Shown here piece after piece: positions 25,484-33,847 of a DNA stretch of 64,000 bases; positions within the stretch are counted from its first letter, which is position 1, and every line of letters begins with the position of its first letter. Source of the DNA: Salinimicrobium soli (GTDB lineage: Bacteria > Bacteroidota > Bacteroidia > Flavobacteriales > Flavobacteriaceae); NCBI RefSeq assembly GCF_048323655.1, contig NZ_JBLUWW010000003.1:434001-498000 (forward strand). Direction: 5' to 3'. Position numbers and translations under genes: made by a program. Under the pieces are notes generated by a model that was given only the letters and a program-made list of their open reading frames with translations, was not told where the DNA came from and did no database searches.

Positions 25484-25852
25484 ATGGCTGATAATTTTGA
25501 GAGTCTGGAATGTTGGCAAAGATGTAAGGAATTGAAAATATTCTTAAAAGAAAATGTTCTTCCTAAACTACCCGCCTCAGAACGATACGATTTATACACT
25601 CAGATATTGAGAGCTTCCCGATCAACCACAGCCAACATTGCCGAAGGTTGGGGCAGATTCCATTATAAGGATAACATAAAATTTTTAGTTAATGCTCGTG
25701 GTTCTGTAGCGGAAATTTTGGATCACGCTATTGACGCCAGATCTTGGGACTACATTTCTGAAGAGACCTTGAAAGAAATCCGGAACGAGACCACCCGCTG
25801 TTTGCAGGTGATTAACGGCTATATAAGATATTTAAGAAAATCAAATGAATAA
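25484..25852 (+). CDS. Four-helix-bundle protein (S23 / 23S rRNA intervening-sequence family)
   Basis: This 122-residue all-helical protein has the family signature: FESLECWQRCKEL at the N-terminus, then LRASRSTTANIAEGWGRF and FLVNARGSVAEI. The family includes proteins encoded in rRNA intervening sequences and the Avd accessory protein of diversity-generating retroelements; the isolated copies common in Bacteroidota have no known role. No reverse transcriptase or variable repeat lies nearby. It sits between two sugar-nucleotide dehydrogenase genes and is bordered on both sides by ACGAATT-type repeats, which makes it look like an insertion into the operon. Confidence 0.9.
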   Translation: MADNFESLECWQRCKELKIFLKENVLPKLPASERYDLYTQILRASRSTTANIAEGWGRFHYKDNIKFLVNARGSVAEILDHAIDARSWDYISEETLKEIRNETTRCLQVINGYIRYLRKSNE

Positions 25853-25885
25853 TATATTGAACTAGGTTCATCAATTCCGAAAACA

Positions 25886-25924
25886 AACGAATTCACTAAC
25901 GAACGAATTCACGAACTAACGAAA
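25886..25924 (+). repeat. Tandem ACGAATTCAC-type repeat downstream of the four-helix-bundle gene
   Basis: aacgaattcac occurs at 25886-25896 and again at 25902-25912, followed by acgaactaacgaa; the block ends directly at the ugd start codon. Related units occur at 25440-25459 and 61475-61494. Confidence 0.6.
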
Positions 25925-25925
25925 C

Positions 25926-27320
25926 ATGAGAATAAAAAATATTTGCTGCATCGGAGCCGGCTACGTGGGAGGTCCTACTATGGCTGTAATAGCCCAAAAA
26001 TGTCCCGGAGTAAAAGTAACAGTTGTAGATATCAATGAAAAAAGAATAAAACAGTGGAATGATCCGGATGTAGAGAAAATTCCTATTTACGAGCCGGGGC
26101 TCTCTGAAATTGTAAAAGAAGCAAGGGGTAGAAACCTCTTTTTTTCTACTGATGTTGATAAGGCCATCGATGAGGCAGATATGATATTTATCTCAGTCAA
26201 TACCCCAACCAAGACTTACGGAGTTGGAAAAGGAATGGCGGCAGATCTTAAGTGGATCGAACTCTGTGCCCGTCAGATTGCCGAAGTTTCTAAATCAGAT
26301 AAGATCGTTATAGAGAAGTCCACTTTACCTGTGCGTACAGCGGCGGCTTTAAAAGAGATCCTTGACAGTACCGGAAACGGAGTTAAATATCAAATACTTT
26401 CAAATCCGGAATTCCTTGCTGAAGGAACTGCTGTAGAAGATCTTCGAAATCCGGATCGAGTACTGATAGGTGGAGATATAGATTCTGAAGAAGGAAGAGA
26501 GGCAATAGATGCATTAGTAAATATTTACGCTTCCTGGGTTCCCCGGGAACGGATACTTACCACAAATGTTTGGTCCTCTGAACTTTCGAAGCTTACTGCC
26601 AATGCTTTTCTTGCGCAGCGGGTTTCTTCCATTAATGCCATTTCTGAGCTTTGTGAACAGACCGGCGCCGACGTCAATGAAGTGGCCAAGGCAGTGGGAA
26701 TGGATAGCAGGATAGGCCCAAAATTTTTAAAGGCCTCAGTAGGCTTCGGTGGATCATGTTTTCAAAAGGATATTTTGAACCTGGTATACATTGCCCGCAG
26801 CTTTAATCTGCAGGAGGTGGCAGATTACTGGGAGCAGGTGATCCTAATGAATGACCATCAGAAAAAGCGCTTTGCAGCCAACATGGTGAGGAGGATGTAC
26901 AATACTGTTGCAGGAAAGAAGATCGCGTTACTGGGATGGGCATTTAAAAAAGATACTAACGACACCCGGGAATCGGCTGCGATTCATGTGGCAGATTACC
27001 TGCTGAACGAACAGGCCGAGATAGTGGTATATGATCCAAAGGTTACGGAAGAGCAAATATATTCAGATCTGGACTACTTAGGTAGCAGGAGCGGAGACGC
27101 TAACCGGCAGGCCGTAACAGTCGTGAATGATCCCATGGAAGCCTGCCATAAAGCTCATGCCATTGCAGTGGTAACCGAGTGGGATGAATTCAAGGAACTG
27201 GATTGGCAAAAGATCTATGACGATATGTTGAAACCGGCTTTCTTGTTTGATGGCAGAAGGTTGCTCGAGCCAAAAACGAAGAAAAAAATTGGTTTTGATT
27301 TTTATGCGATAGGAAATTAA
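25926..27320 (+). CDS. ugd: UDP-glucose 6-dehydrogenase (eukaryotic-like type)
   Basis: The 464-residue enzyme oxidises UDP-glucose to UDP-glucuronate. It has a Rossmann motif IGAGYVGGPTMAVIA, the nucleophile Cys278 in GFGGSCFQKDILNL, and a C-terminal domain with LGWAFKKDTNDTRES and DGRRLL. The VGGPTMAVIAQKCP N-terminus and the longer C-terminus match the animal/plant-like UGDH class also found in some Bacteroidota. It supplies glucuronic acid for the polymer. Confidence 0.94.
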   Translation: MRIKNICCIGAGYVGGPTMAVIAQKCPGVKVTVVDINEKRIKQWNDPDVEKIPIYEPGLSEIVKEARGRNLFFSTDVDKAIDEADMIFISVNTPTKTYGVGKGMAADLKWIELCARQIAEVSKSDKIVIEKSTLPVRTAAALKEILDSTGNGVKYQILSNPEFLAEGTAVEDLRNPDRVLIGGDIDSEEGREAIDALVNIYASWVPRERILTTNVWSSELSKLTANAFLAQRVSSINAISELCEQTGADVNEVAKAVGMDSRIGPKFLKASVGFGGSCFQKDILNLVYIARSFNLQEVADYWEQVILMNDHQKKRFAANMVRRMYNTVAGKKIALLGWAFKKDTNDTRESAAIHVADYLLNEQAEIVVYDPKVTEEQIYSDLDYLGSRSGDANRQAVTVVNDPMEACHKAHAIAVVTEWDEFKELDWQKIYDDMLKPAFLFDGRRLLEPKTKKKIGFDFYAIGN

Positions 27321-27350
27321 ACGAATTTCTCTTTTATTGGATTCAAAACT

Positions 27351-27371
27351 CAGGAAAAGGTTCCTGCTTTT
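27351..27371 (+). terminator. Weak hairpin between ugd and cysQ
   Basis: caggaa/ttcctg (27351-27356 with 27361-27366) around aagg is followed by ctttt. The 6-bp stem and short T-run suggest at most partial termination ahead of the sulfate-activation genes. Confidence 0.35.
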
Positions 27372-27396
27372 CTGATACTTTCAATATCTTTAACTT

Positions 27397-28200
27397 GTGA
27401 AAAAATATTTGTCCACAGCAATAGAAGCATCTGTTATTGCCGGAAAGGCTATAATGAAAATCTACGGAGAAGATGATTTTGAGATTGAAAATAAGGAGGA
27501 CAATTCTCCATTGACTATAGCAGATAAAAGGGCAAATGAAATTATCAACAACCTGCTGATTCCTCACGATATTCCTATTATTAGTGAAGAAAATCAACAA
27601 ATTAGTTTCAGCGAAAGAAAACAATGGGCTAAGTGCTGGATTGTTGATCCCTTAGACGGTACCAAGGAGTTTATTAAAAGAAATGACGAATTTACGGTCA
27701 ACATTGCGTTGGTGGAAGAAGGTTTGCCTGTACTCGGGGTGATTTATGCTCCTGCTCTCAGAGATTTGTATTTTTCATTAGTTTCAGAAGAAAAAGCTTA
27801 TAAATACAAAATTGATCCGGAAGACTGGGATGTGGACCACACCTTAGAACATGCCCTGGAGATAAGACCGACAAAACCCGGTAAGGGAGTAAAGGTCGTT
27901 GGTAGTCGTTCACATATGAATGATGACACCCTGGGATTCATAGAAGATCTAAAAAAAGTTCATGGGAATAATATAACAATAGTTTCCAAAGGGAGTTCAT
28001 TAAAATTTTGTCTGTTGGCAGAAGGTGAGGCTCACTATTACCCCCGCTTTGCACCAACAATGGAATGGGATACCGCGGCAGGTCAGGCTATTTGTCAGGC
28101 CGTAGGGGTATCTTGTAAGTATTCCGATACCGGAGCCCGAATAACCTATAACCGGGAAAATTTACGGAATGGTAATTTTTGTGTTTCTTATGAAGGATAA
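27397..28200 (+). CDS. cysQ: 3'(2'),5'-bisphosphate nucleotidase
   Basis: The start is GTG 27397, giving 267 residues. The inositol-monophosphatase-fold motifs are present: DPLDGTKEF (84-92) and WDTAAGQAIC near the C-terminus, with an upstream SEEN metal-binding element. It hydrolyses adenosine 3 prime,5 prime-bisphosphate (PAP), the inhibitory by-product of PAPS use, to AMP. It leads the cysQ-DUF2061-cysC-cysD-cysN group, and the next gene overlaps it by 11 bases. Confidence 0.94.
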   Translation: MKKYLSTAIEASVIAGKAIMKIYGEDDFEIENKEDNSPLTIADKRANEIINNLLIPHDIPIISEENQQISFSERKQWAKCWIVDPLDGTKEFIKRNDEFTVNIALVEEGLPVLGVIYAPALRDLYFSLVSEEKAYKYKIDPEDWDVDHTLEHALEIRPTKPGKGVKVVGSRSHMNDDTLGFIEDLKKVHGNNITIVSKGSSLKFCLLAEGEAHYYPRFAPTMEWDTAAGQAICQAVGVSCKYSDTGARITYNRENLRNGNFCVSYEG

Positions 28201-28642
28201 GTCTCATAAAAGACATATTGCCAAGGCGATTACTTGGAGGGTTGTAGGTACTGTCGATACCATACTTCTCGCATGGCTTATTTCAGGAAATGCCTTTACC
28301 GGGTTTAAAATTGGTCTGGCAGAAGTGATTACCAAGATGATCTTATATTATTTACACGAAAGGCTATGGTTCAAAGGAGAATTGTCAATTCCATCGGGTA
28401 AATGGAACAGTAGAAAACGTCATGGCATAAAAGCAATTTCCTGGAGAATAGTAGGGACACTTGATACTATGATCCTTGCATGGATTATAACTGGAAATCC
28501 GACCACCGGTCTAAAAATAGGTTTGGCTGAGGTCATAACCAAAATGGTGTTATACTATCTTCATGAAAGAATGTGGTACAGGATCGATTATGGGATTGCA
28601 GATAAAAGGAATGGCCGAAGCTCGAATATCAGTATCCTTTGA
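28190..28642 (+). CDS. Duplicated DUF2061 membrane protein
   Basis: ATG 28190 gives 150 residues made of two copies of the same ~50-residue module (10-60 and 79-129), each with KAI(T/S)WR(V/I)VGT, a hydrophobic stretch, KIGLAEVITKM and LYYLHER. DUF2061 proteins are small membrane proteins often encoded next to sulfate-activation genes; their role (perhaps sulfate uptake or a membrane partner) is not established. It overlaps cysQ by 11 bases and is followed 14 bases later by cysC. Confidence 0.88.
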   Translation: MKDKSHKRHIAKAITWRVVGTVDTILLAWLISGNAFTGFKIGLAEVITKMILYYLHERLWFKGELSIPSGKWNSRKRHGIKAISWRIVGTLDTMILAWIITGNPTTGLKIGLAEVITKMVLYYLHERMWYRIDYGIADKRNGRSSNISIL

Positions 28643-28656
28643 TAAAAAAAGATAAA

Positions 28657-29253
28657 ATGGCGAACATTGTAAAACACGATTACACTATATCTAAAGAGGA
28701 TCGCAATAAAAAAAATAGGCATAGATCTTTAGTGATTTGGTTTACAGGTCTTTCCGGATCAGGAAAATCTACAATTGCAAACAAACTCGAAAAGCGTCTT
28801 TTTGAGGAAGATATAAACACTTATTCTTTAGATGGAGACAATATTCGCAGCGGTTTAAACAAAGGTTTAGGTTTTAGCCGTGAAGATCGTTTTGAAAATA
28901 ACAGGCGAATAGCAGAAGTCGCAAAACTATTCTTAGACGCCGGAATGGTAACTATAACAGCCTTTATCTCACCTCTAAAAGAGGATCGCGACCAGGCCAG
29001 AGAAATTTTAGGGAAAGAAAATTTCCTGGAAGTGTTTGTTAATACCCCTCTTTCTGTTTGTGAAAAAAGGGATACAAAAGGGTTCTATAAAAAAGCCAGG
29101 GCAGGTGAAATTGATAATTTTACGGGAATAAGTTCTCCTTATGAAGCTCCTGAGAATCCTGATTTTGAGATTAAAACAATAGAAGAATCTGCAGAGGAAG
29201 CAGTAGAACGGCTTTTTGATTTGCTGCAGCAAAAGATAAAATTTAATGAGTAA
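28657..29253 (+). CDS. cysC: Adenylylsulfate (APS) kinase
   Basis: It phosphorylates APS to PAPS. ATG 28657 is preferred over the upstream TTG because it gives the usual N-terminus (MANIVKHDYTI, 198 residues). The P-loop is GLSGSGKST (31-39), and LDGDNIRSGLN plus FTGISSPYEAPENPD are diagnostic for APS kinases. The 3 prime end overlaps cysD by 8 bases. A separate CysC beside CysD/CysN means PAPS is the intended end product here. Confidence 0.95.
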   Translation: MANIVKHDYTISKEDRNKKNRHRSLVIWFTGLSGSGKSTIANKLEKRLFEEDINTYSLDGDNIRSGLNKGLGFSREDRFENNRRIAEVAKLFLDAGMVTITAFISPLKEDRDQAREILGKENFLEVFVNTPLSVCEKRDTKGFYKKARAGEIDNFTGISSPYEAPENPDFEIKTIEESAEEAVERLFDLLQQKIKFNE

Positions 29254-30151
29254 ATATTTTCTGAATTATCTGGATGAACTGGAATCTGAAGCTATTTTTA
29301 TACTAAGAGAGGTCTGGGCTCAATTTGAAAATCCCGTAATCCTTTTTTCAGGTGGAAAGGATTCTATTCTGGTTACTCACCTTGCTAAAAAAGCCTTTTA
29401 TCCGGCAAAAATACCGTTTTCCCTTCTTCATGTTGATACCGGCCATAATTTTCCTGAAACTATTAAGTTCAGAGATGATCTGGTGAATGAATTGGGGGTT
29501 AATTTAATAGTGGGTTTCGTTCAGGAGTCTATAAATAATGGAAGGGTAGCAGAGGAAAAAGGAAAAAATGCTACTAGGAATTCCTTGCAGATCACCACCC
29601 TCCTTGATACGATTGAAGAGCATAAAATTGATTGCGCCATTGGTGGAGGAAGAAGGGATGAAGAAAAAGCAAGGGCAAAAGAGCGTTTTTTTTCACATAG
29701 AAACGATTTTGGAGAGTGGGATCCCAAGAATCAGCGCCCCGAGCTATGGAACCTGCTTAACGGAAAACATTTTGAAGGAGAGCATTTCAGGGCTTTTCCT
29801 ATTAGTAACTGGACTGAGATGGATGTTTGGAATTATATCAAACGTGAGAATATCAAAATTCCTTCTCTCTATGTCGCTCATGAAAGGGAAGTAGTATGGA
29901 GGAACAATTCCTGGATACCTGTTTCCGAATTTTTGAGACTTGAACAGGGGGAAAAAACCTATAAGAAGAAAATACGTTTTCGAACCCTTGGAGACATCAC
30001 CATCACCGGCGGAATAGAATCTGATGCAGATACTTTGGAGAAAATAGTTGAGGAAGTTTCGGCTATGAGAAAGACAGAAAGAGGTGATCGTTCTGATGAC
30101 AAAAGGAGTGAAACGGCAATGGAAGATCGAAAAAAGCAAGGATATTTTTAA
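29246..30151 (+). CDS. cysD: Sulfate adenylyltransferase subunit 2
   Basis: The 301-residue PP-loop ATPase subunit forms APS from sulfate and ATP together with CysN. The PP motif is FSGGKDS (34-40), followed by LHVDTGHNFPET and GGRRDEEKARAKER, and it ends in the characteristic ...DRKKQGYF. Full family length. One base separates its stop from the chosen cysN start. Confidence 0.96.
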   Translation: MSKYFLNYLDELESEAIFILREVWAQFENPVILFSGGKDSILVTHLAKKAFYPAKIPFSLLHVDTGHNFPETIKFRDDLVNELGVNLIVGFVQESINNGRVAEEKGKNATRNSLQITTLLDTIEEHKIDCAIGGGRRDEEKARAKERFFSHRNDFGEWDPKNQRPELWNLLNGKHFEGEHFRAFPISNWTEMDVWNYIKRENIKIPSLYVAHEREVVWRNNSWIPVSEFLRLEQGEKTYKKKIRFRTLGDITITGGIESDADTLEKIVEEVSAMRKTERGDRSDDKRSETAMEDRKKQGYF

Positions 30152-30152
30152 C

Positions 30153-31412
30153 ATGGAAATATACAACAACCAATTATTAAGATTTACGACAGCGGGAAGT
30201 GTCGACGATGGTAAGAGTACGTTGATTGGTAGGCTTCTCTACGATTCGAAATCAATATTTGAAGATCAGCTTGAATCAGTTAGTGCTACAAGCGCCAAAA
30301 AAGGGCACAATGGTGTTGATCTGGCTTTGTTTACAGATGGTCTAAGGGATGAAAGAGAGCAGGGGATAACTATTGATGTAGCCTACCGTTATTTTACTAC
30401 TCCCAAAAGAAAATTTATCATAGCAGATACCCCGGGACATATTCAGTATACCAGGAACATGGTAACCGGGGCATCTACAGCAAATGCTGCCGTAATTTTG
30501 ATTGACGCCCGCCACGGAGTTATCGAACAAACAAAAAGGCATTCTTTTATCGCTTCTTTGCTGAATATCCCACATCTCATAGTATGTATAAACAAAATGG
30601 ACCTGGTGAATTATTCCGAAGAAAAATTTAGTGAAATTATTGGGCAGTTTGAGGAGTTTTCATCAAAACTACTAATGAAGGATGTACGTTTCATTCCTAT
30701 CAGCGCTTTAGAAGGAGATAACGTCGTCAATAGATCGGAGAACATGGAATGGTATCAGGGTGGGACTTTGCTGAATATTTTGGAAACCCTTCATATTAGT
30801 AGTGATATCAATAAAATTGATGCGCGATTTGCTGTTCAGACGGTCATTCGTCCACAAAGCGAGCAACACCGTGATTATAGGGGATATGCGGGAAGAGTGT
30901 CCAGTGGGATCTATCGGGTGGGAGATGAAGTCGCTGTGTTACCTTCGGGTTTTAGTTCGAGGATAAAATCTATTAATGCAGGGGAGACTGAACTGCAAGA
31001 GGCATATGCTCCAATGTCGGTGGCAATGACCCTTGAAGATGAAATAGATATAAGCCGTGGTGATATGATAGTGCGGATAAATAATCAGCCGGAGCCCACT
31101 CAGGAATTTGACGTAATGCTTTGCTGGTTGAATGATCTACCTGCTAAACCCAGGGCGAAATATATCATTATGCACACCTCCAATGAGCAGCGGGCATTGA
31201 TCAAGGAAGTTCTTTATAAGGTTGACATCAATACCTATGAAAGGTTGAGTGATGACAAAATCTTGAAAATGAATGATATTTCAAGAGTCAGGTTAAGATG
31301 TAACCGACCCATCATGCTGGATTCCTACAGAGAAAACCGAAGCACAGGAGGTATCATCCTTATAGATGAAAGTACGAATGAAACTGTTGCGGCAGGAATG
31401 GTAATAGGTTGA
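30153..31412 (+). CDS. cysN: Sulfate adenylyltransferase subunit 1 (GTPase)
   Basis: ATG 30153 gives 419 residues beginning MEIYNNQLLRFTTAGSVDDG; a longer frame from 30084 would run 68 bases into cysD and lacks family features. It is an EF-Tu-like GTPase that drives APS formation: P-loop GSVDDGKS (15-22), DTPGH, NKMD. It ends at domain III without a fused APS kinase, consistent with the separate cysC. Last intact gene of the sulfate-activation set. Confidence 0.95.
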   Translation: MEIYNNQLLRFTTAGSVDDGKSTLIGRLLYDSKSIFEDQLESVSATSAKKGHNGVDLALFTDGLRDEREQGITIDVAYRYFTTPKRKFIIADTPGHIQYTRNMVTGASTANAAVILIDARHGVIEQTKRHSFIASLLNIPHLIVCINKMDLVNYSEEKFSEIIGQFEEFSSKLLMKDVRFIPISALEGDNVVNRSENMEWYQGGTLLNILETLHISSDINKIDARFAVQTVIRPQSEQHRDYRGYAGRVSSGIYRVGDEVAVLPSGFSSRIKSINAGETELQEAYAPMSVAMTLEDEIDISRGDMIVRINNQPEPTQEFDVMLCWLNDLPAKPRAKYIIMHTSNEQRALIKEVLYKVDINTYERLSDDKILKMNDISRVRLRCNRPIMLDSYRENRSTGGIILIDESTNETVAAGMVIG

Positions 31413-31423
31413 TTTCATGTGCA

Positions 31424-31585
31424 ATGAAGACGTCAGAAAAATTATATGAGCTTTCTCAAAGGGTAGCAGAAAGTAGTAGGTTCTATTTTGATGAAAAAAT
31501 TCAGAAATCAAAAGTTTATGAGATGTATAATATTTGGCTCGAGAAGTCGGTCACAAAAGAAATGGCTTCAGATGTACTGATCTAA
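31424..31585 (+). pseudogene. Remnant of a WecD-like GNAT acetyltransferase
   Basis: A 53-codon frame translates to a segment containing ESSRFYFDEKI, YEMYNIWLEKSV and KEMASDVLI before a stop. This matches the middle of the intact WecD-like protein at 23349 (EWSRFSFDPNI, LYKSWMIKSV, KEMASEILV; roughly 40-45% identity by eye over ~50 residues). The N-terminal third and the whole acetyl-CoA-binding C-terminal half are missing. It lies immediately upstream of wecE, where wecD normally sits. It may still be translated, but cannot be a complete enzyme. Confidence 0.8.
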
Positions 31586-31640
31586 ATTCACACTATATTA
31601 ATTATCTCTGGAAAAAAGATGAACTAAAAATAATGTATTA

Positions 31641-32783
31641 ATGGATTGGATTCCTTTTAATAAGCCATATCTCACAGGAAACGAATTATCTTACGTTCAA
31701 GACGCTGTTCGTGAGGGAAAAATTTCATCTAATGGGAAGTATACCCAATTATGTCAGAATTTTTTTCAGAAAAGATACAAGTTTGGAAAATGTTTCCTGA
31801 CTACATCCTGTACAGACGCGTTAGAAATGGCAACCCTTCTGATCTCTATTAAACCGGGGGATGAGGTGATTCTTCCTTCCTACACCTTTGTAAGTACTGC
31901 AAATGCTTTTGCCTTACGTGGGGCTAAACTTATTTTTGTAGACAGTCGAAAAGACCACCCAGGAATTGATGAAGATAAAATAGAAGATCTTATCACTAAC
32001 AAAACTAAAGTCATTGTTCCGGTTCATTATGGCGGAGTTGCCTGTGACATGGATAAAATAATGGCTCTGGCAGCAAAATATCAGTTAATCGTTGTAGAAG
32101 ATGCTGCGCATGCTATAGACAGTTTCTATATTGGTAAAGACGGAGTTAAAAAAGCATTGGGATCAATAGGTCATTTTGCTACTTTTTCTTTTCATGAGAC
32201 AAAAAACATTACTTCTGGGGAAGGAGGAATGTTGGTCATTAATGATTCACAATACCTGAACCGTGCAGAAATAATATGGGAAAAGGGGACTAATCGTTCT
32301 TCCTTATTTAGGCAGGAAGTGAAAAAATATGAGTGGTTGGATTTAGGGAGCTCATACGCGCCTTCGGAAATTCTAGCTGCCTTTCTGTGGGCACAATTAG
32401 AAAATCTTCAGGATATTCAGAAGGTGCGCCTAAATCACTGGAACACTTACTATGAAAAATTTGAAAATTGGGCTTTTGAAAAAAAAATAAATCTACCTAT
32501 ACAACTTCAATATACTACCAGAAATGGACACATGTTCTATCTGGTTTTAAAGTCAGAAAACCAACGGCAAAAAATAATTGATCGATTGAAGGAGAAAAAC
32601 ATTCTAGCTGTTTTTCATTATTTAAGTCTCCATAAGAGTCCTTTTTTTAATTCTAAACACGACGGTCGTATTCTGCCTGAAGCTGATAGATACTCCGAAA
32701 ACTTACTTCGCCTACCGTTTTATTACACTTTGAGCAAAAATGAAATACAACATATAACTGAAATTGTGAAAACTCAATTCTAA
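31641..32783 (+). CDS. wecE: dTDP-4-amino-4,6-dideoxygalactose transaminase
   Basis: The 380-residue PLP aminotransferase is closely WecE/RffA-like along its length: IPFNKPYLTGNELSYVQ, GDEVILPSYTFVSTANAF, VIVPVHYGGVACDMDKIMAL, PLP lysine Lys188 in FSFHETKN, EKGTNRS and GSSYAPSE. It converts dTDP-4-keto-6-deoxyglucose to dTDP-Fuc4N. The cognate acetyltransferase beside it is a remnant; the intact one is at 23349. Confidence 0.93.
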   Translation: MDWIPFNKPYLTGNELSYVQDAVREGKISSNGKYTQLCQNFFQKRYKFGKCFLTTSCTDALEMATLLISIKPGDEVILPSYTFVSTANAFALRGAKLIFVDSRKDHPGIDEDKIEDLITNKTKVIVPVHYGGVACDMDKIMALAAKYQLIVVEDAAHAIDSFYIGKDGVKKALGSIGHFATFSFHETKNITSGEGGMLVINDSQYLNRAEIIWEKGTNRSSLFRQEVKKYEWLDLGSSYAPSEILAAFLWAQLENLQDIQKVRLNHWNTYYEKFENWAFEKKINLPIQLQYTTRNGHMFYLVLKSENQRQKIIDRLKEKNILAVFHYLSLHKSPFFNSKHDGRILPEADRYSENLLRLPFYYTLSKNEIQHITEIVKTQF

Positions 32784-32913
32784 AAAATAAGTGGAGTCAT
32801 TATTTTACTTGTAAGAATCATGTTTTCAGTGCAGTGTGTTTTGGGAATCATAGGAAAAAGGCTTTCTTCCTTTTCTTTAACCTTTCTTTAATACCTTTCC
32901 AGTAGTGCAATTT

Positions 32914-32921
32914 TAACTTTG
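32914..32921 (+). promoter_or_regulatory. -7 box ahead of rfbA
   Basis: TAACTTTG fits TAnnTTTG in the 200-base gap between wecE and rfbA; the predicted start gives a ~55-base leader. No convincing -33 box. It may start a second transcript for the long plus-strand operon. Confidence 0.45.
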
Positions 32922-32983
32922 TAAGTAATTTCAACAAGATGTTTCCTCTATTATGTACCAATAAAATTTAAATTTATATAAAA

Positions 32984-33847
32984 GTGAAAGGCATAATATT
33001 AGCAGGAGGAACCGGAACGCGGCTTTTTCCAATTACAATTGCAGTAAGTAAACAGTTACTACCTGTTTACGACAAACCCATGATCTACTATCCTTTATCT
33101 GTTTTAATGCTGGCTGGAATAAGGGAAATATTGTTTATTACGACCCCTCATGATCAAAAATCTTTTGAGAAACTTCTTGGAGATGGTTCTCATCTTGGTT
33201 GCAAGTTTGAATATGCAGTACAAGAAGAGCCCAATGGTCTCGCCGAAGCTTTTATTATAGGAGAAGAATTCATCGGGGATGATAGAGTTGCCCTGGCCCT
33301 TGGAGATAATATTTTTCATGGGAACGGCCTTGGGACTCTCTTAAGAGGTAAGATCAATATAGATGGAGCTTCAATTTTTGCTTATCCTGTTAAAGATCCT
33401 CAGCGCTATGGTGTTGTTGAATTTAATGAGGAGAATAAAGCAATAACTATTGAAGAAAAGCCTCAAAAACCAAAATCAAAATATGCAGTACCAGGTCTAT
33501 ACTTTTATGATAATCAAGTTGTGGAATTAGCTAAGAAAGTTAAACCTTCCGCTCGTGGTGAAAAAGAAATATCTACCCTCAATCAAATGTATCTTGATAA
33601 GGGGAAGTTGGAAGTAGGAGTGATGACTCGTGGAATGAGCTGGTTCGATACTGGTACTGTTGAGTCTTTAGATGACGCCACGGAATTTATAAGGGTTTTA
33701 CAAAACAGACAAAGTGAAATGATTGGTTGTGTGGAAGAAGTAGCGTATCTCCATAAATTTATTAATAAAAGTGAGATTGAAATAGCTGTACAGAAATACG
33801 GAAAAAGTAAATATGGAGAGTATCTTCAATCCTTATTAGCCCCATGA
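32984..33847 (+). CDS. rfbA: Glucose-1-phosphate thymidylyltransferase
   Basis: The start is GTG 32984, giving 287 residues. MKGIILAGGTGTRLFPITIAVSKQLLPV is the RmlA nucleotide-binding start, with GDNIFHG and AVPGLYFYDN further on. It makes dTDP-glucose, the root of the dTDP-amino sugars built by the next genes and by WecE. The following 4,6-dehydratase RmlB is not in the window. Overlaps fdtA by 4 bases. Confidence 0.95.
   Translation: MKGIILAGGTGTRLFPITIAVSKQLLPVYDKPMIYYPLSVLMLAGIREILFITTPHDQKSFEKLLGDGSHLGCKFEYAVQEEPNGLAEAFIIGEEFIGDDRVALALGDNIFHGNGLGTLLRGKINIDGASIFAYPVKDPQRYGVVEFNEENKAITIEEKPQKPKSKYAVPGLYFYDNQVVELAKKVKPSARGEKEISTLNQMYLDKGKLEVGVMTRGMSWFDTGTVESLDDATEFIRVLQNRQSEMIGCVEEVAYLHKFINKSEIEIAVQKYGKSKYGEYLQSLLAP

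Noticed and set aside
25484..25852. Diversity-generating retroelement (Avd-like gene)
   Set aside because: No reverse transcriptase, template repeat or variable repeat is present; the four-helix protein alone is not evidence for a DGR.
30084..30152. Longer cysN start inside cysD
   Set aside because: The extra 23 residues resemble no CysN; the ATG one base after the cysD stop gives the standard N-terminus.
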